Of a DNA stretch of 62,931 nt, positions 51,427 through 60,788 are shown piece by piece. Position 1 is the stretch's first letter; every line of letters starts with the position of its first letter. Below the pieces are notes generated by a model. That model was not told where the DNA came from and ran no database searches. It saw nothing but the letters and a program-made list of their open reading frames with translations. Made by a program: the position numbers and the translations under genes. Source of the DNA: UBA8886 sp963578705 (GTDB taxonomy: Archaea; Thermoplasmatota; Poseidoniia; MGIII; CG-Epi1); contig CAUZDT010000001.1 in NCBI GenBank assembly GCA_963578705.1, positions 1-62,931 of the forward strand, written 5' to 3'.

Positions 51427-53622
51427 ATGGGCCGCAAGGAAGACAACGTCAAGCGCGCGCAGGCGCTGTTCCGCGAGCTGGGGCAGATTCGCAACATCGG
51501 CACCGCGGCGCATATCGACCACGGCAAGACCACGCTCTCGGACAATCTGATTTTCGGCGCCGGAATGATGTCGGAAGACCTCGCCGGCAAGCAGCTGATG
51601 CTCGATTTCGACGAGCAGGAATCGGCGCGCGGCATCACCATCAACGCCGCCAACGCCTCAATGGTCCACGAGCACAAGGGCACCGATTACCTCATCAATC
51701 TTATCGACACCCCGGGGCACGTTGATTTCGGCGGTGACGTTACCCGCGCGATGCGCGCGCTCGACGGCGTGATTATTGTCGTCTGCGCGGTCGAGGGCAT
51801 CATGCCACAAACCGAGACGGTCATCCGGCAGGCGTTGAAGGAGAAGGTCAAGCCGGTGCTTTTCATTAACAAGGTGGACCGGCTGATTGCCGAGTTACAG
51901 GTTACGCCCGAGGACATGCAGCAGCGGTTCGGGAAGATTATCACCGAGGTCAACAATCTCATCATGGGGCAGGTGCCCAAGGAATTCCGCAAGGAGTGGA
52001 AGCTGGACGCAGCTGCCGGTATGGTCGCCTTCGGGTCAGCCTACCACAACTGGGCCACATCTATCCCGTTCATGCAGAAGAAGGGGATCTCCTTCAAACA
52101 AATTTACGATTACATGATGGAGGAGGACCGCAAGGGCCTTGCACACGCCGCACCGCTGCACGAAGTGCTGCTCGACATGATTGTCGAGAAGATGCCTTCG
52201 GCCGAGGTGGCGCAGAAGTACCGCATCCCGCACATCTGGCACGGTGACCCCGACTCGGCCGCCGGCAAGGCGATGGTATCCGCCGACGACAAGGGAGTCA
52301 CGACTTTCATGGTCACCAAGGTGGTCATCGACCCGCACGCGGGCGAAATCGCCGTCGGGCGGCTCTTTTCGGGCACAATCGCCAAGGGCGACCAGCTCTA
52401 CATTTCCGGGATGTCCGCCCCCAACCGGGTCCAGTCGGTGGGCGTCTTTGTCGGCGCCGACCGGATTGCGACTGAGCAGGTGACCGCCGGCAACATCGTC
52501 GCCATCGCCGGGCTGCGCGACGCCATCTCCGGCTCGACCGCCACCTCCCAGCAGGACCTTGAGCCGTTCGAGCGCATCGTCCACCACTCGGAGCCGGTCG
52601 TCACGACCGCCATCGAGGCGAAGCATACGCGCGACCTGCCGAAGCTGGTCGAGGTGCTGCGCGCAGTCTCCAAGGCCGACCCCTCAATCCAGATTGATTC
52701 CAACCTCGAGACGGGCGAGCACCTGATGTCGGGGATGGGCGAGCTGCACCTTGAAATCACCGAGTATCGCATCGCCAAGGAGCACGGCGTCGAGATTACC
52801 ACCTCACCGCCCATCGTGGTCTACCGCGAGGCAGTCATGGAACCCTCGCCAGGCGTATTCGAGGGCAAATCGCCCAACAAGCACAACCGTTTCTTCGTCA
52901 CTGTCGAGCCGCTCGAGCCGGACGTGCTCGCCGCCATCCAGGACGGCACAATCCCGTCAGGCGACATCAAGAAGTCGCGCGAAGTGGCGCGGCAGCTGAT
53001 GGAGTACGACTGGGACCGCCCCATCGCACGCGGCGTGCTCTGCATCGAGAACGGCTGCGTCTTCATCGACGCCACCAAGGGCGTGCAGAACCTGTTCGAG
53101 ACGCGCGAACTGCTAATCGAGGCGTTCAAGGAAGTCGTCAACCGCGGCCCCCGCTCGCACGAGCGGTTGCTCGGCGTCAAGGTACTGTTGCGCGACGCCA
53201 AGCTGCACGAGGACGCCATCCATCGCGGCCCGGCACAGACGATCCCTGCCGTCCGCAACGCCATTAACGGCTCGATGCTCATGGCGGGTGTGGCGCTGAT
53301 GGAGCCGAAGCAGAAAGTCTACATCAGCGTCCCGCAGGACCAGATGGGAGCCGTCACGGGCGAGATGTCGCAGCGCCGCTCAGTAATTGCCGGGATGGAA
53401 ACTGAAGGCGACCTCGCTACGATTACGGCCAAGGCGCCAGTCAAGGAAATGTTCGGCTTCGCGGGCGAGATTCGCTCGGCGACCGCCGGCCGCGCGCTCT
53501 GGTCCACCGAGTTCGCCGGCTACGAGCCGCTGCCGCGCGAGCTGCTGGATGATGTCACGGCCGAAATCCGGGAGCGGAAAGGGCTGAAACCCGAGGTTCC
53601 GAAACCCGAAAACTACGCCTGA
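51427..53622 (+). CDS. fusA: Elongation factor EF-2
   Basis: A 731-residue translocase. The GTP site has AHIDHGKTTLSDN, DTPGHVDFGGDV and NKVDRL. The diphthamide region LHEDAIHRGPAQTIPA (His599) marks it as the archaeal/eukaryotic EF-2, whose histidine is modified by the diphthamide enzymes. Domain IV and V motifs (SGMGELHLEI, ISVPQDQMGAVTGEMSQRR) are complete. It follows S7 with a GAGG ribosome-binding site just ahead of ATG 51427. The length is normal. Confidence 0.96.
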   Translation: MGRKEDNVKRAQALFRELGQIRNIGTAAHIDHGKTTLSDNLIFGAGMMSEDLAGKQLMLDFDEQESARGITINAANASMVHEHKGTDYLINLIDTPGHVDFGGDVTRAMRALDGVIIVVCAVEGIMPQTETVIRQALKEKVKPVLFINKVDRLIAELQVTPEDMQQRFGKIITEVNNLIMGQVPKEFRKEWKLDAAAGMVAFGSAYHNWATSIPFMQKKGISFKQIYDYMMEEDRKGLAHAAPLHEVLLDMIVEKMPSAEVAQKYRIPHIWHGDPDSAAGKAMVSADDKGVTTFMVTKVVIDPHAGEIAVGRLFSGTIAKGDQLYISGMSAPNRVQSVGVFVGADRIATEQVTAGNIVAIAGLRDAISGSTATSQQDLEPFERIVHHSEPVVTTAIEAKHTRDLPKLVEVLRAVSKADPSIQIDSNLETGEHLMSGMGELHLEITEYRIAKEHGVEITTSPPIVVYREAVMEPSPGVFEGKSPNKHNRFFVTVEPLEPDVLAAIQDGTIPSGDIKKSREVARQLMEYDWDRPIARGVLCIENGCVFIDATKGVQNLFETRELLIEAFKEVVNRGPRSHERLLGVKVLLRDAKLHEDAIHRGPAQTIPAVRNAINGSMLMAGVALMEPKQKVYISVPQDQMGAVTGEMSQRRSVIAGMETEGDLATITAKAPVKEMFGFAGEIRSATAGRALWSTEFAGYEPLPRELLDDVTAEIRERKGLKPEVPKPENYA

Positions 53623-53645
53623 TTTTCCGACGAGAAGCGAGTTAA

Positions 53646-53655
53646 TCTTTATTTA
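53646..53655 (+). promoter_or_regulatory. TATA-like promoter of the EF-1A gene
   Basis: TCTTTATTTA lies 42-51 bases before the EF-1A start. The gene also has an exact AAAGGAGGTC Shine-Dalgarno (53683-53692) five bases before ATG, so it has its own leader within the operon. Confidence 0.6.
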
Positions 53656-53696
53656 CCCCCTGTCCTGCGGCCCCACCTGACCAAAGGAGGTCAAAA

Positions 53697-54986
53697 ATGG
53701 CAAGCAAACCCCACCTGAATGTAGTATTCATCGGTCACGTCGACCACGGCAAGTCTACCTCAGTCGGCCGACTCCTTCTGGAGACCGGTGCAATCGAACA
53801 GCACCTTATTGACAAGTATCGCAAGGAAGCTGAAGAGCGCGGCAAGGGCGGCTTCGAGCTGGCGTACGTGATGGATAACCTGAAAGAAGAACGCGAGCGT
53901 GGCGTCACGATTGACGTAGCACACAAGAAGTTCGAGACCGACAAGACCTATTTCACGATCATCGATGCCCCGGGGCACCGAGATTTCGTCAAGAACATGA
54001 TTACCGGTACCTCGCAGGCTGACGCCGCAGTGCTGGTGGTCGCAGCCGACGACGGCATCAAGGCGCAGACCAAGGAGCACCTCTGGCTCGCCAAGGTGAT
54101 GGGCGTCGAGCAGCTGATTGTCTCCATCAACAAGATGGATATCACCAAGCCAGCCTACTCCGAGAAGCGTTTCGAGGAGGTCAAGGCTGACCTCGAGAAG
54201 ATGCTCAAGATGGTTGGCTTCCGCGACGAGCAGGTGACCCTCCTGCCCGCTTCCGGCTGGAAAGCGGACAACATCGCCGCCAAGAGTGACAACCTCAGCT
54301 GGTGGAGCGGCGACACGCTGCTCGCCGCGCTCAACAAGCTCTCACCCCCTAAGGGGCAGGAGGGTGATTCGCTACGTCTGCCAATCCAGGACGTCTACAA
54401 GATTTCGGGTATCGGCGCTGTGCCGGTCGGCCGGGTCGAGACTGGAGTCCTCAAGCCGGGCATGAAAGTCAGCTTCCGCCCCTCCACCCATCAGGGCGGT
54501 AAGGTCGGCGAAGTCAAGTCGGTCGAGATGCACCACGCCGAGGTTCCGCAAGCGGTGCCGGGCGACAACGTCGGCTTCAACCTGCGTGGCATTTCGCACA
54601 CCGATATCCGCCGCGGCGATGTCTGCGGCCCCGAGAACGATCCGCCCACCGTGGCGCGTGCGTTCAAGGCACAGGTCATGATTCTGGACCACCCCAACGT
54701 GATTACCAAGGGGTACACCCCGGTATTCCACTGCCACACCGCACAGGTGGCGTGCACCTTCGACACCCTGCTGGCGAAGATGGACCCCCGCACCGGACAG
54801 GTGACCGAGGAAAATCCCGACTTCCTGAAGAAGGGCGACGCGGCAATGGTGCTCATCAAGCCCACCAAGCCGCTCGCAATTGAGGAACAGGCCAAGTTCA
54901 AGCAGCTTTCGCGCTTCGCTATCCGTGACATGGGTAAGACCGTCGCGGCCGGCATGTGCCTCAAGATTGAGGAGTCCTGGGACTGA
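53697..54986 (+). CDS. tuf: Elongation factor EF-1A (alpha)
   Basis: A 429-residue GTPase that delivers aminoacyl-tRNA. The P-loop is GHVDHGKST (13-21). ERERGVTIDVAHKKF forms switch I and DAPGHRDF is the G3 element; INKMD and the GVEQLIVSINKMD stretch give G4. Domains II and III have the usual VGRVETGVLKPG and MDPRTGQVTEENPDFLKKGDAA. The strong Shine-Dalgarno fits very high expression. It is followed eight bases after its stop by S10. Confidence 0.96.
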   Translation: MASKPHLNVVFIGHVDHGKSTSVGRLLLETGAIEQHLIDKYRKEAEERGKGGFELAYVMDNLKEERERGVTIDVAHKKFETDKTYFTIIDAPGHRDFVKNMITGTSQADAAVLVVAADDGIKAQTKEHLWLAKVMGVEQLIVSINKMDITKPAYSEKRFEEVKADLEKMLKMVGFRDEQVTLLPASGWKADNIAAKSDNLSWWSGDTLLAALNKLSPPKGQEGDSLRLPIQDVYKISGIGAVPVGRVETGVLKPGMKVSFRPSTHQGGKVGEVKSVEMHHAEVPQAVPGDNVGFNLRGISHTDIRRGDVCGPENDPPTVARAFKAQVMILDHPNVITKGYTPVFHCHTAQVACTFDTLLAKMDPRTGQVTEENPDFLKKGDAAMVLIKPTKPLAIEEQAKFKQLSRFAIRDMGKTVAAGMCLKIEESWD

Positions 54987-54994
54987 ACTGAGGA

Positions 54995-55318
54995 ATGGCG
55001 AAGGGAGATACACGGGCCTGCATCTCCCTGCACGCCCTCGACCACGGCTCGGTTGATCTGGTCTGCGAGCAGATTCGCACCATCTCCGACCGCACCGGCG
55101 TCCAGATGACCGGGCCGATCCCGCTCCCGACGCGCAAGCTGCGCGTGCCCGTGCGGAAATCCCCCGACGGCGAAGGCTCCGAGACGTGGGACCGCTGGGA
55201 AGCGCGGCTCCACAAGCGACTCATCTACATTGACGCCGACGACCGTGCACTGCGCCAGCTGATGCGCATCCAGATACCCGACGGCGTCAAGATTTCCATC
55301 CAGATTCAGTCGAAGTAG
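54995..55318 (+). CDS. rps10: Ribosomal protein S10 (uS10)
   Basis: A 107-residue ribosomal protein. ACISLHALDHGSVDLVCEQI, then TGVQMTGPIPLPTRKLRVPVRKSPDG-type residues and WEARLHKRLIYIDA identify archaeal uS10. It ends with IQIPDGVKISIQIQ. It is the last gene of the operon. The gene downstream is convergent, only four bases away. Confidence 0.95.
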   Translation: MAKGDTRACISLHALDHGSVDLVCEQIRTISDRTGVQMTGPIPLPTRKLRVPVRKSPDGEGSETWDRWEARLHKRLIYIDADDRALRQLMRIQIPDGVKISIQIQSK

Positions 55319-55322
55319 TCGC

Positions 55323-57074
55323 CTACAGGTACGGCGACAGCAGCATGCAGAACATCACCGCCGAGCCGTAGAGCGGGAGCCACGAGAAGCGCGCGACCTG
55401 CACGACGGCGTTCGCGGCGGCCGAGATGCGGTCCTGCATCCCCTGCCCCAGGATTTCGACGCCGTCGACCGTGACGCGCCCCATCGCGCTCTCGGCCGGC
55501 GCGAGGTCCGCCAGCGCCTCCGCCAGCGCCGCCTGCGCCGCGGGGAGAATGAAGTCGACGCCCAAGAGCGGGTTGTGGCCGCCGGGACGGATGTTGACGT
55601 AATGGTTGTCGGTCGTCGCCAGCAGCAGCGTATCGACGCTGTCAGCGAGGCCTTCCCGCAAGGCGGCGTTCATGCCGGGGGCGAAGCCGTTGGCGTCCCA
55701 TAGCAGCAGCGCGCTGGTCGCGCCACCCGTTTCGAGCGCGAGCACGCGCAGCCCGCCGGGGCCGATGCCGTGCTCCAGGTCCTCCCCCGGCAGCCGCGCG
55801 ACTCCGGCACGCAGTTCACCGACGGGAGCGGCGCGGCAGCGCTCGGCCGCCGTGCCCATCGCCTCTGCCAAAGCACTGCCGGCGTCGGTGCCGACCGGTA
55901 GTGGGGGGCGGCCCCAGCCCTCCTGGTTGTGCAGGTCGACAAGCAAGCGCTCGCCGTCGCCGCGGGTGGCGCTGCCTTCGAGGATTGAGCCGAGCACGGG
56001 GTGGATATCGTCGCTGTCGTCCGGCTCGGCAAAGAGCAGCAAGTCTTCCCCAAGGCCGAGCACGTGCGCGCCCGGTGTCGCGCCAGCCGACGTGGCGGGG
56101 CGGCCGCCGCCGCCGTGCGCGGCGCCGGCGGCCGCCTCCGCCATCGCGACGCCGATGCGGTTGACGTCCTCGGCGCGCAGCGGGTTCTGGTCATTGGTCG
56201 TCGCGCCATGCAGCGCGAAGCCAAGACCAGGGAGTTCGGGGTCAATCTTCGACGGCAGGTTGCTGCCGCCCAGCTCGCCGAGCGGGCCGGGGTGCAGCCC
56301 GGGAATGGCGAGGAACGCCAGCGGCTCCCCGTCACGGCGCAGCGACGCCCAGCCGCTCTCGACGCGCACCGTCTGACAGATTTCTCGCAAGGCGCGCGTC
56401 AGCCGCCGCCCGTCGCCGGTCGAGTAGAATTCGATGAACGCCGCCATGTGCCGCATACCCGAAATGCCGACCGCACGCTGATAGGGGGTGTCGACGAAGA
56501 AGAGGAAGCCGTAACTGGCGGCGGTGAACGTGACCAACGAAACGAGGCCGACGTTGAGCCAGTGCTCGGAGTTGTCGCCGAAGAGCCCCCACAGCGACGC
56601 CAGCGGCGCCACCATCGCGAGCGAAAGGGCGACCCAGCCCGGCGCGGAGCCGTGGGTGCGCAGCGTGAGATACCAGAGCCCGCCGGTCGCGCCGACGCCA
56701 AACGCCAGCCCGCCCATAGTCGAGAACCACCACTCACCGCCAGCGAGGGTGCAGAAGAGCATAATCAGCGCGCCGGTCGCGCCGGTCTGCAAGCCGTAGC
56801 GCAGCGGGTAGCGGCCGTCCCACGTCCACGCGAGGTTGGCGGCGAGCGTTGCGACCAGCAGCGGCGGCAGCGCCAGCGCGACCGCGCCGAGCAGCAGCCG
56901 GTCGGAGACCGCCTCGGTGATGAGCGGGTAGTCGCGCAGCCCGATTACCGCCAGCGCCAGCGTCGCGGCAGCGAAGAGCGCGCCGCTCAGTTCGCGGCGC
57001 GGGGTGTGCAGCAGGTAGCCCGAGAGTCGTGCGGGGGGCGGCACATCGGGGTCGATGACGAGCTCGGGGGCCAT
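55323..57074 (-). CDS. DUF2070 membrane protein
   Basis: A 583-residue protein with about six or seven N-terminal membrane helices (about 30-230) and a large soluble half. The soluble part shows the DUF2070 signatures PGLHPGPLGELGGSNLPSK, LVDLHNQEGWG and LATTDNHYVNIRPGG. Histidines and aspartates there suggest a metal-dependent or nucleotide-like site, and the family is archaeal. It lies directly after the GGGP synthase gene: the stop of that gene touches its ATG with no gap (TGAATGG), and both run on the minus strand. The function is unknown. A lipid link by co-occurrence with GGGP synthase is only inference. Confidence 0.88.
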   Translation of the reverse strand: MAPELVIDPDVPPPARLSGYLLHTPRRELSGALFAAATLALAVIGLRDYPLITEAVSDRLLLGAVALALPPLLVATLAANLAWTWDGRYPLRYGLQTGATGALIMLFCTLAGGEWWFSTMGGLAFGVGATGGLWYLTLRTHGSAPGWVALSLAMVAPLASLWGLFGDNSEHWLNVGLVSLVTFTAASYGFLFFVDTPYQRAVGISGMRHMAAFIEFYSTGDGRRLTRALREICQTVRVESGWASLRRDGEPLAFLAIPGLHPGPLGELGGSNLPSKIDPELPGLGFALHGATTNDQNPLRAEDVNRIGVAMAEAAAGAAHGGGGRPATSAGATPGAHVLGLGEDLLLFAEPDDSDDIHPVLGSILEGSATRGDGERLLVDLHNQEGWGRPPLPVGTDAGSALAEAMGTAAERCRAAPVGELRAGVARLPGEDLEHGIGPGGLRVLALETGGATSALLLWDANGFAPGMNAALREGLADSVDTLLLATTDNHYVNIRPGGHNPLLGVDFILPAAQAALAEALADLAPAESAMGRVTVDGVEILGQGMQDRISAAANAVVQVARFSWLPLYGSAVMFCMLLSPYL

Positions 57075-57833
57075 TCAGCCGGCGTGCACCGCCCCGATAA
57101 TGGGCTGCAGCTCCTCCTTGACCATCGACGACCGCTCGACCAGCGTTCCCGTCACCACCATGTCGGCGCCCGCCGCCACCGCCGCGGCCGCCGCGTCAAC
57201 GGTGCGGATGCCGCCGCCGACAATCAGCAGCGCCTTAATCGCCTCGCGGACGGCGGCGACAATCGCCGGCGGCACTGGCTCGCTAGCGCCCGAGCCCGCC
57301 TCGAGGTAGATGAAACGCATGCCGAACAGCTCGCCCGCCATCGCATGCGCGACCGCCGGCGCCGGGTCGTCGCGCGGCAGCGGCTTCGCCTTGCCGACGC
57401 GCGCCGCGGCCATACCGGGCTCGACAATCAGGTATGCCATCGAGAGCGGCTGGAGCCCAGACTGGTGGACCATCGCGGCGCTCGCAATCTGTTCGCCGAC
57501 GAGGAAGCGCCGCTCGGTGCTGTTGAGCAGCGACATGAAGAAAATCGCGTCCGCCTTCGTGGAGACCGCCTTGGCGACGGTCGGGAAGAGGATTACCGGT
57601 AGGTGCGACTGCTCCTTGATTTCAACCACCGCCGCGTCGACCCGGTCGAGCGAGAGGCCGGTCGAGCCGCCGACCATGATGACGTCGGTGCCCGCCTCAG
57701 CTGCGCCGCGCGCCATGTGCCCAATGGTGGCGGTATCGCTCTTGCCGGGGTCGAGCAGCGTCAGGTGTAACGGCCGCTCGCGGCGCAATTTCAGCAGTCG
57801 CTGGTAGACTTCCAAACGCGTGGACAGCGCCAA
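57075..57833 (-). CDS. Geranylgeranylglyceryl phosphate synthase
   Basis: A 252-residue TIM-barrel prenyltransferase. It joins geranylgeranyl diphosphate to sn-glycerol-1-phosphate, the first committed step of archaeal lipid synthesis. Hallmarks are HLTLLDPGKSDTA and DVIMVGGSTGLS near the start, and LEAGSGASEPV and LIVGGGIRTVDAA as phosphate-binding loops. The start is TTG 57833, placed so that the first helix precedes HLTLLDP. A shorter start is possible. Its presence shows that ether-lipid synthesis operates. The downstream gene is DUF2070. Confidence 0.93.
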   Translation of the reverse strand: MALSTRLEVYQRLLKLRRERPLHLTLLDPGKSDTATIGHMARGAAEAGTDVIMVGGSTGLSLDRVDAAVVEIKEQSHLPVILFPTVAKAVSTKADAIFFMSLLNSTERRFLVGEQIASAAMVHQSGLQPLSMAYLIVEPGMAAARVGKAKPLPRDDPAPAVAHAMAGELFGMRFIYLEAGSGASEPVPPAIVAAVREAIKALLIVGGGIRTVDAAAAAVAAGADMVVTGTLVERSSMVKEELQPIIGAVHAG

Positions 57834-57852
57834 GGGCCCCCTAAAAGCGGTT

Positions 57853-58557
57853 TCACTCCCAGTCGAAGTCGAAATCTTCCTCTTTTTCCTCGACTACCGC
57901 CACCGCTCCAGCCACAACCGGGGCGGCCGCGACCGCGACCGGCTCTACTGCAACCGCGACCGGCTCGGCAGCCGCCACCACCACTTCGGCCGCCGCGGGC
58001 TCCGCAACCTCGGCCGCCTTCTGGGGGTCGGGGAAGCTGGCCATACGGCGGCCGGGGAGCTGCGCCATGCCCTCGTCGGGAGTCATCTCGTTGCGCAGCT
58101 TCAGCACGGTGTCCTTGTCGACCTGGACGTAGGTGTCGGCGTAATCGCCGCCGCCGACGAAGACAGGGTAGCTGACGTATTCACGCCGCCGTCGCGCAGC
58201 GCGCACCGGGCGCGGGGGGAGCGGGACCCGCGGTTGCGCGGCCGCCGGCGCAGGCACCGCGCCGGCGGCTGTAGTAACGGCAAGCGGACCGGCGACCGCG
58301 TCAATCGAGGGCTTGCGCCGCCGCTTGCGCCGCTGGCCGCCGCCCTGCGGGGCGGAGGTGCGCAGCCACATCAGGAAGAAGATTGCCGCCAGCAGTGTCA
58401 TTGCCAGCACCGCGGCGACGCCAGTCTCGATGACGCCGAGCACGGTCAGGAATATGACTGCCAGCACCACCATAATCGAGACTGCCATCAGCAGCAGCAC
58501 CGGACGGCCACCGGCTGGCGGCTGGCGCTTGCGTCCCTGTTTCTTCCTGCGAGCCAT
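57853..58557 (-). CDS. Two-helix membrane protein with basic linker and acidic tail
   Basis: A 234-residue protein. A basic N-terminus (MARRKKQGRKRQP) leads to two membrane helices (about 20-65). A strongly basic/proline linker (QRRKRRRKPS) precedes a small domain with REYVSYPVFVGGGDYADTYV (about 125-145). Then come Ala/Val/Pro repeats and a terminal acidic EEKEEDFDFDWE. Low-complexity parts limit homology searches. It sits 19 bases upstream of the GGGP synthase and is probably in the same operon. A minus-strand TATA element (CTTATACC, about 58587-58594) precedes it. The role is unknown. Confidence 0.55.
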   Translation of the reverse strand: MARRKKQGRKRQPPAGGRPVLLLMAVSIMVVLAVIFLTVLGVIETGVAAVLAMTLLAAIFFLMWLRTSAPQGGGQRRKRRRKPSIDAVAGPLAVTTAAGAVPAPAAAQPRVPLPPRPVRAARRRREYVSYPVFVGGGDYADTYVQVDKDTVLKLRNEMTPDEGMAQLPGRRMASFPDPQKAAEVAEPAAAEVVVAAAEPVAVAVEPVAVAAAPVVAGAVAVVEEKEEDFDFDWE

Positions 58558-58713
58558 GGTTCGACGGGCGCCGAGCACTCTCGACTTGGTATAAGGGTTA
58601 CCCGGGGGCAGCCCTTTATCCGGCAGGCGCGTCGCGGAAACATGAAGCTGGCGCCAGTGCACGCCGGGAGCCCCCGCCCCGAAGGACGCGACCGCCAGAC
58701 GGGCGGCGACTGA

Positions 58714-60666
58714 ATGGCGTTGATTACCGTTGACGTCGGGACCGACGCCGCCCACGAATACGCTCGCGGCATCACCGCCGGCGAGGTTATTGCCAACGTC
58801 CACGGGCGCAAGTCCGGTGCGGTCGCCGCGCTCGTCGACGGCGAGGAGCGCGACTTCTCGCACGTCCTCGACGGCGATTGCACCGTCACCCCCATCCCCG
58901 GCGAGTCCGACGCGGGGCTCTACATCCTGCGCCATTCGTGCGCGCATCTGCTGGCACAGGCGGTCACCGAGCTCCACTCCGACGCGAAGCCGACCATTGG
59001 GCCGCCCATCGAGCACGGCTTCTACTACGACTTCCAGATGGACCCAGTCAGCGAAGAGCAGCTGCGCGCCATCGGGAAGCGCATGAAGCAGCTGGTGAAG
59101 CAGAACCTCAGGCTCGAGCGCGAGGAGCTCGGCAACGCCGCGCTGCGCAAGCTCTTTGGCGACAATAAGTTCAAGCTCGAAATCCTCGACGACAAGCTCG
59201 GCCACGACGTCGGCTCGTCCGCCTACCGGCAGGGCGACTTTGTCGACCTCTGCCGCGGGCCGCACGTTCCCAGCACGGCGCACTTGCGCTGGTTCAAGCT
59301 CACCAGCACCAGTCAGGCGTACTGGCGCGCCGACCGCGAACGCGTATCGCTGGTGCGCATCTACGGCCTCTGCTACGCGACGAAGGATGGCCTCCGGACC
59401 CGCGAGCGCCAGCTCGAGGAAGCGGCGAAGCGCGACCACCGCAAAATCGGCCGCGAGATGGAGCTCTACATGATTGACGAGCTGCTCGGCAAGGGGCTGC
59501 CGGTCTGGCTCCCGCACGGCGAAGTGCTCAAGGGCGAAATCGAGCGCTACGCTGTCGAGACCGAGGAGACGTACGGCTACGTCCGCGTCACGACGCCGGT
59601 CCTCGGCAAGCAGCAGCTCTTCGAGGCGAGCGGCCACCTGCCGCACTACGCCGACTCGATGTATCCGCCGATGGAGATGGACGACGGCACCTACTACCTG
59701 AAGGCGATGAACTGCCCCATGCACCACCTCGTCTTCCGCCACCGCAAGCGCAGCTACCGTGAGCTGCCGCTGCGCATCGCTGAATACGGCACCGTCTACC
59801 GCAACGAGCTTTCGGGAACGCTCAGTGGGCTGCTGCGCGTGCGCATGCTCTCGATGAATGACGCACATATCTACTGCACGCTCGAGCAAGTCGCCGCCGA
59901 AGTAGCAGCCAACATTCGCATGGCACAGGACTACTACGCCACCTTCGGCTTCAACGACTACAGCTTTTGCCTCTCGCTCTGGGACCCGGAAAAGAAGGAA
60001 AAATACATCGACCAGCCGCAAAACTGGGAAGCGACGCAGGACCACCTGCGGGGCATCCTCGACGACCTCGGCGTCGAATACGAGGAAGCCATCGGCGAAG
60101 CGGCCTTCTACGGGCCGAAGGTCGACATCCAGTTCACCACCGCGCTCGGCCGCGAGGAGTCGATAGCGACAATCCAGCTCGACTTCGCCGCCAAGGAGCG
60201 CTTCGGGCTGGGCTTCATGGACGAAACCGGCACGGAGAACGGCGAGGTGTTCGTCATCCACCGCGCGCCGCTATCGACCCACGAGCGCTTCGTCGCGTTC
60301 CTCACCGAGCAGTGGATGGGCAACTTCCCGACCTGGCTCGCGCCGGTGCAGGTGCAGGTTATCACCATCTCCGAAAAGCACCGCGACTATGCCGCAAAGG
60401 TACGCGATGCGCTGGCGGCAGCCGGCATCCGTGTGCGGGTCGACGACTCGGACCACACCATCGGCAAGAAAATCCGCACGCACCGCAAGATGCGTCCGGC
60501 CTACATGCTCATCCTCGGCGACGAGGAGGTCGCGGGCAACACCGTCGGTATTCGCGCCCGCGACGGGGGGCAGCGCAATGGCGTCCCGCTCGCCGACTTC
60601 GTCGCGGCCCTCGTTGCCGAGGTCGCGAGCCGTAGCCCGGAGCTGCGGCTCGTGTCGGGCGAGTAG
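58714..60666 (+). CDS. thrS: Threonyl-tRNA synthetase, bacterial type
   Basis: A 650-residue class II synthetase of the bacterial form. The TGS domain (about 1-62) and N2 editing domain with HxxxH (RHSCAHLL, His74/His78) and CRGPHVP are both present. The catalytic core has the zinc ligands in MNCPMHH and THERF and motif 2 YRNELSGTLSGLLRVR. The anticodon domain follows. Most archaea have a different editing domain, so this gene suggests bacterial ancestry. ATG 58714 is directly after a 23-codon in-frame upstream reading frame whose TGA touches the ATG. The promoter element GGTATAAG (58588-58595) sits about 120 bases upstream. Confidence 0.96.
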   Translation: MALITVDVGTDAAHEYARGITAGEVIANVHGRKSGAVAALVDGEERDFSHVLDGDCTVTPIPGESDAGLYILRHSCAHLLAQAVTELHSDAKPTIGPPIEHGFYYDFQMDPVSEEQLRAIGKRMKQLVKQNLRLEREELGNAALRKLFGDNKFKLEILDDKLGHDVGSSAYRQGDFVDLCRGPHVPSTAHLRWFKLTSTSQAYWRADRERVSLVRIYGLCYATKDGLRTRERQLEEAAKRDHRKIGREMELYMIDELLGKGLPVWLPHGEVLKGEIERYAVETEETYGYVRVTTPVLGKQQLFEASGHLPHYADSMYPPMEMDDGTYYLKAMNCPMHHLVFRHRKRSYRELPLRIAEYGTVYRNELSGTLSGLLRVRMLSMNDAHIYCTLEQVAAEVAANIRMAQDYYATFGFNDYSFCLSLWDPEKKEKYIDQPQNWEATQDHLRGILDDLGVEYEEAIGEAAFYGPKVDIQFTTALGREESIATIQLDFAAKERFGLGFMDETGTENGEVFVIHRAPLSTHERFVAFLTEQWMGNFPTWLAPVQVQVITISEKHRDYAAKVRDALAAAGIRVRVDDSDHTIGKKIRTHRKMRPAYMLILGDEEVAGNTVGIRARDGGQRNGVPLADFVAALVAEVASRSPELRLVSGE

Positions 60667-60725
60667 TCCGAAGCGGCCTTTTCCGACGGCTGTGCCATCG
60701 CAAAACTGTTCGCTTTGCTCATGAC

Positions 60726-60761
60726 GCAACCGGTCGCCGGCTGTCGCCAGCGACCGGTTGC
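60726..60761. repeat. Perfect 12-base inverted repeat after thrS
   Basis: GCAACCGGTCGC (60726-60737) and GCGACCGGTTGC (60750-60761) form a perfect hairpin around a 12-base loop, in the convergent gap between thrS and tRNA-Ser. It probably folds in both transcripts. Confidence 0.7.
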
Positions 60762-60765
60762 TCGA

Positions 60766-60784
60766 CCAAAATAAAAAGAAAATA
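60766..60784 (-). terminator. T-rich terminator of tRNA-Ser
   Basis: On the minus strand the sequence following tRNA-Ser is TTTTCTTTTTATTTTGG. This is a strong T-rich tract of the kind that ends archaeal transcripts. Confidence 0.6.
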
Positions 60785-60788
60785 GTGG

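Noticed and set aside
56001..57602. 533-codon plus-strand frame opposite DUF2070 and GGGP synthase
   Set aside because: It is antisense across two well-supported genes and very rich in Arg/Gln.
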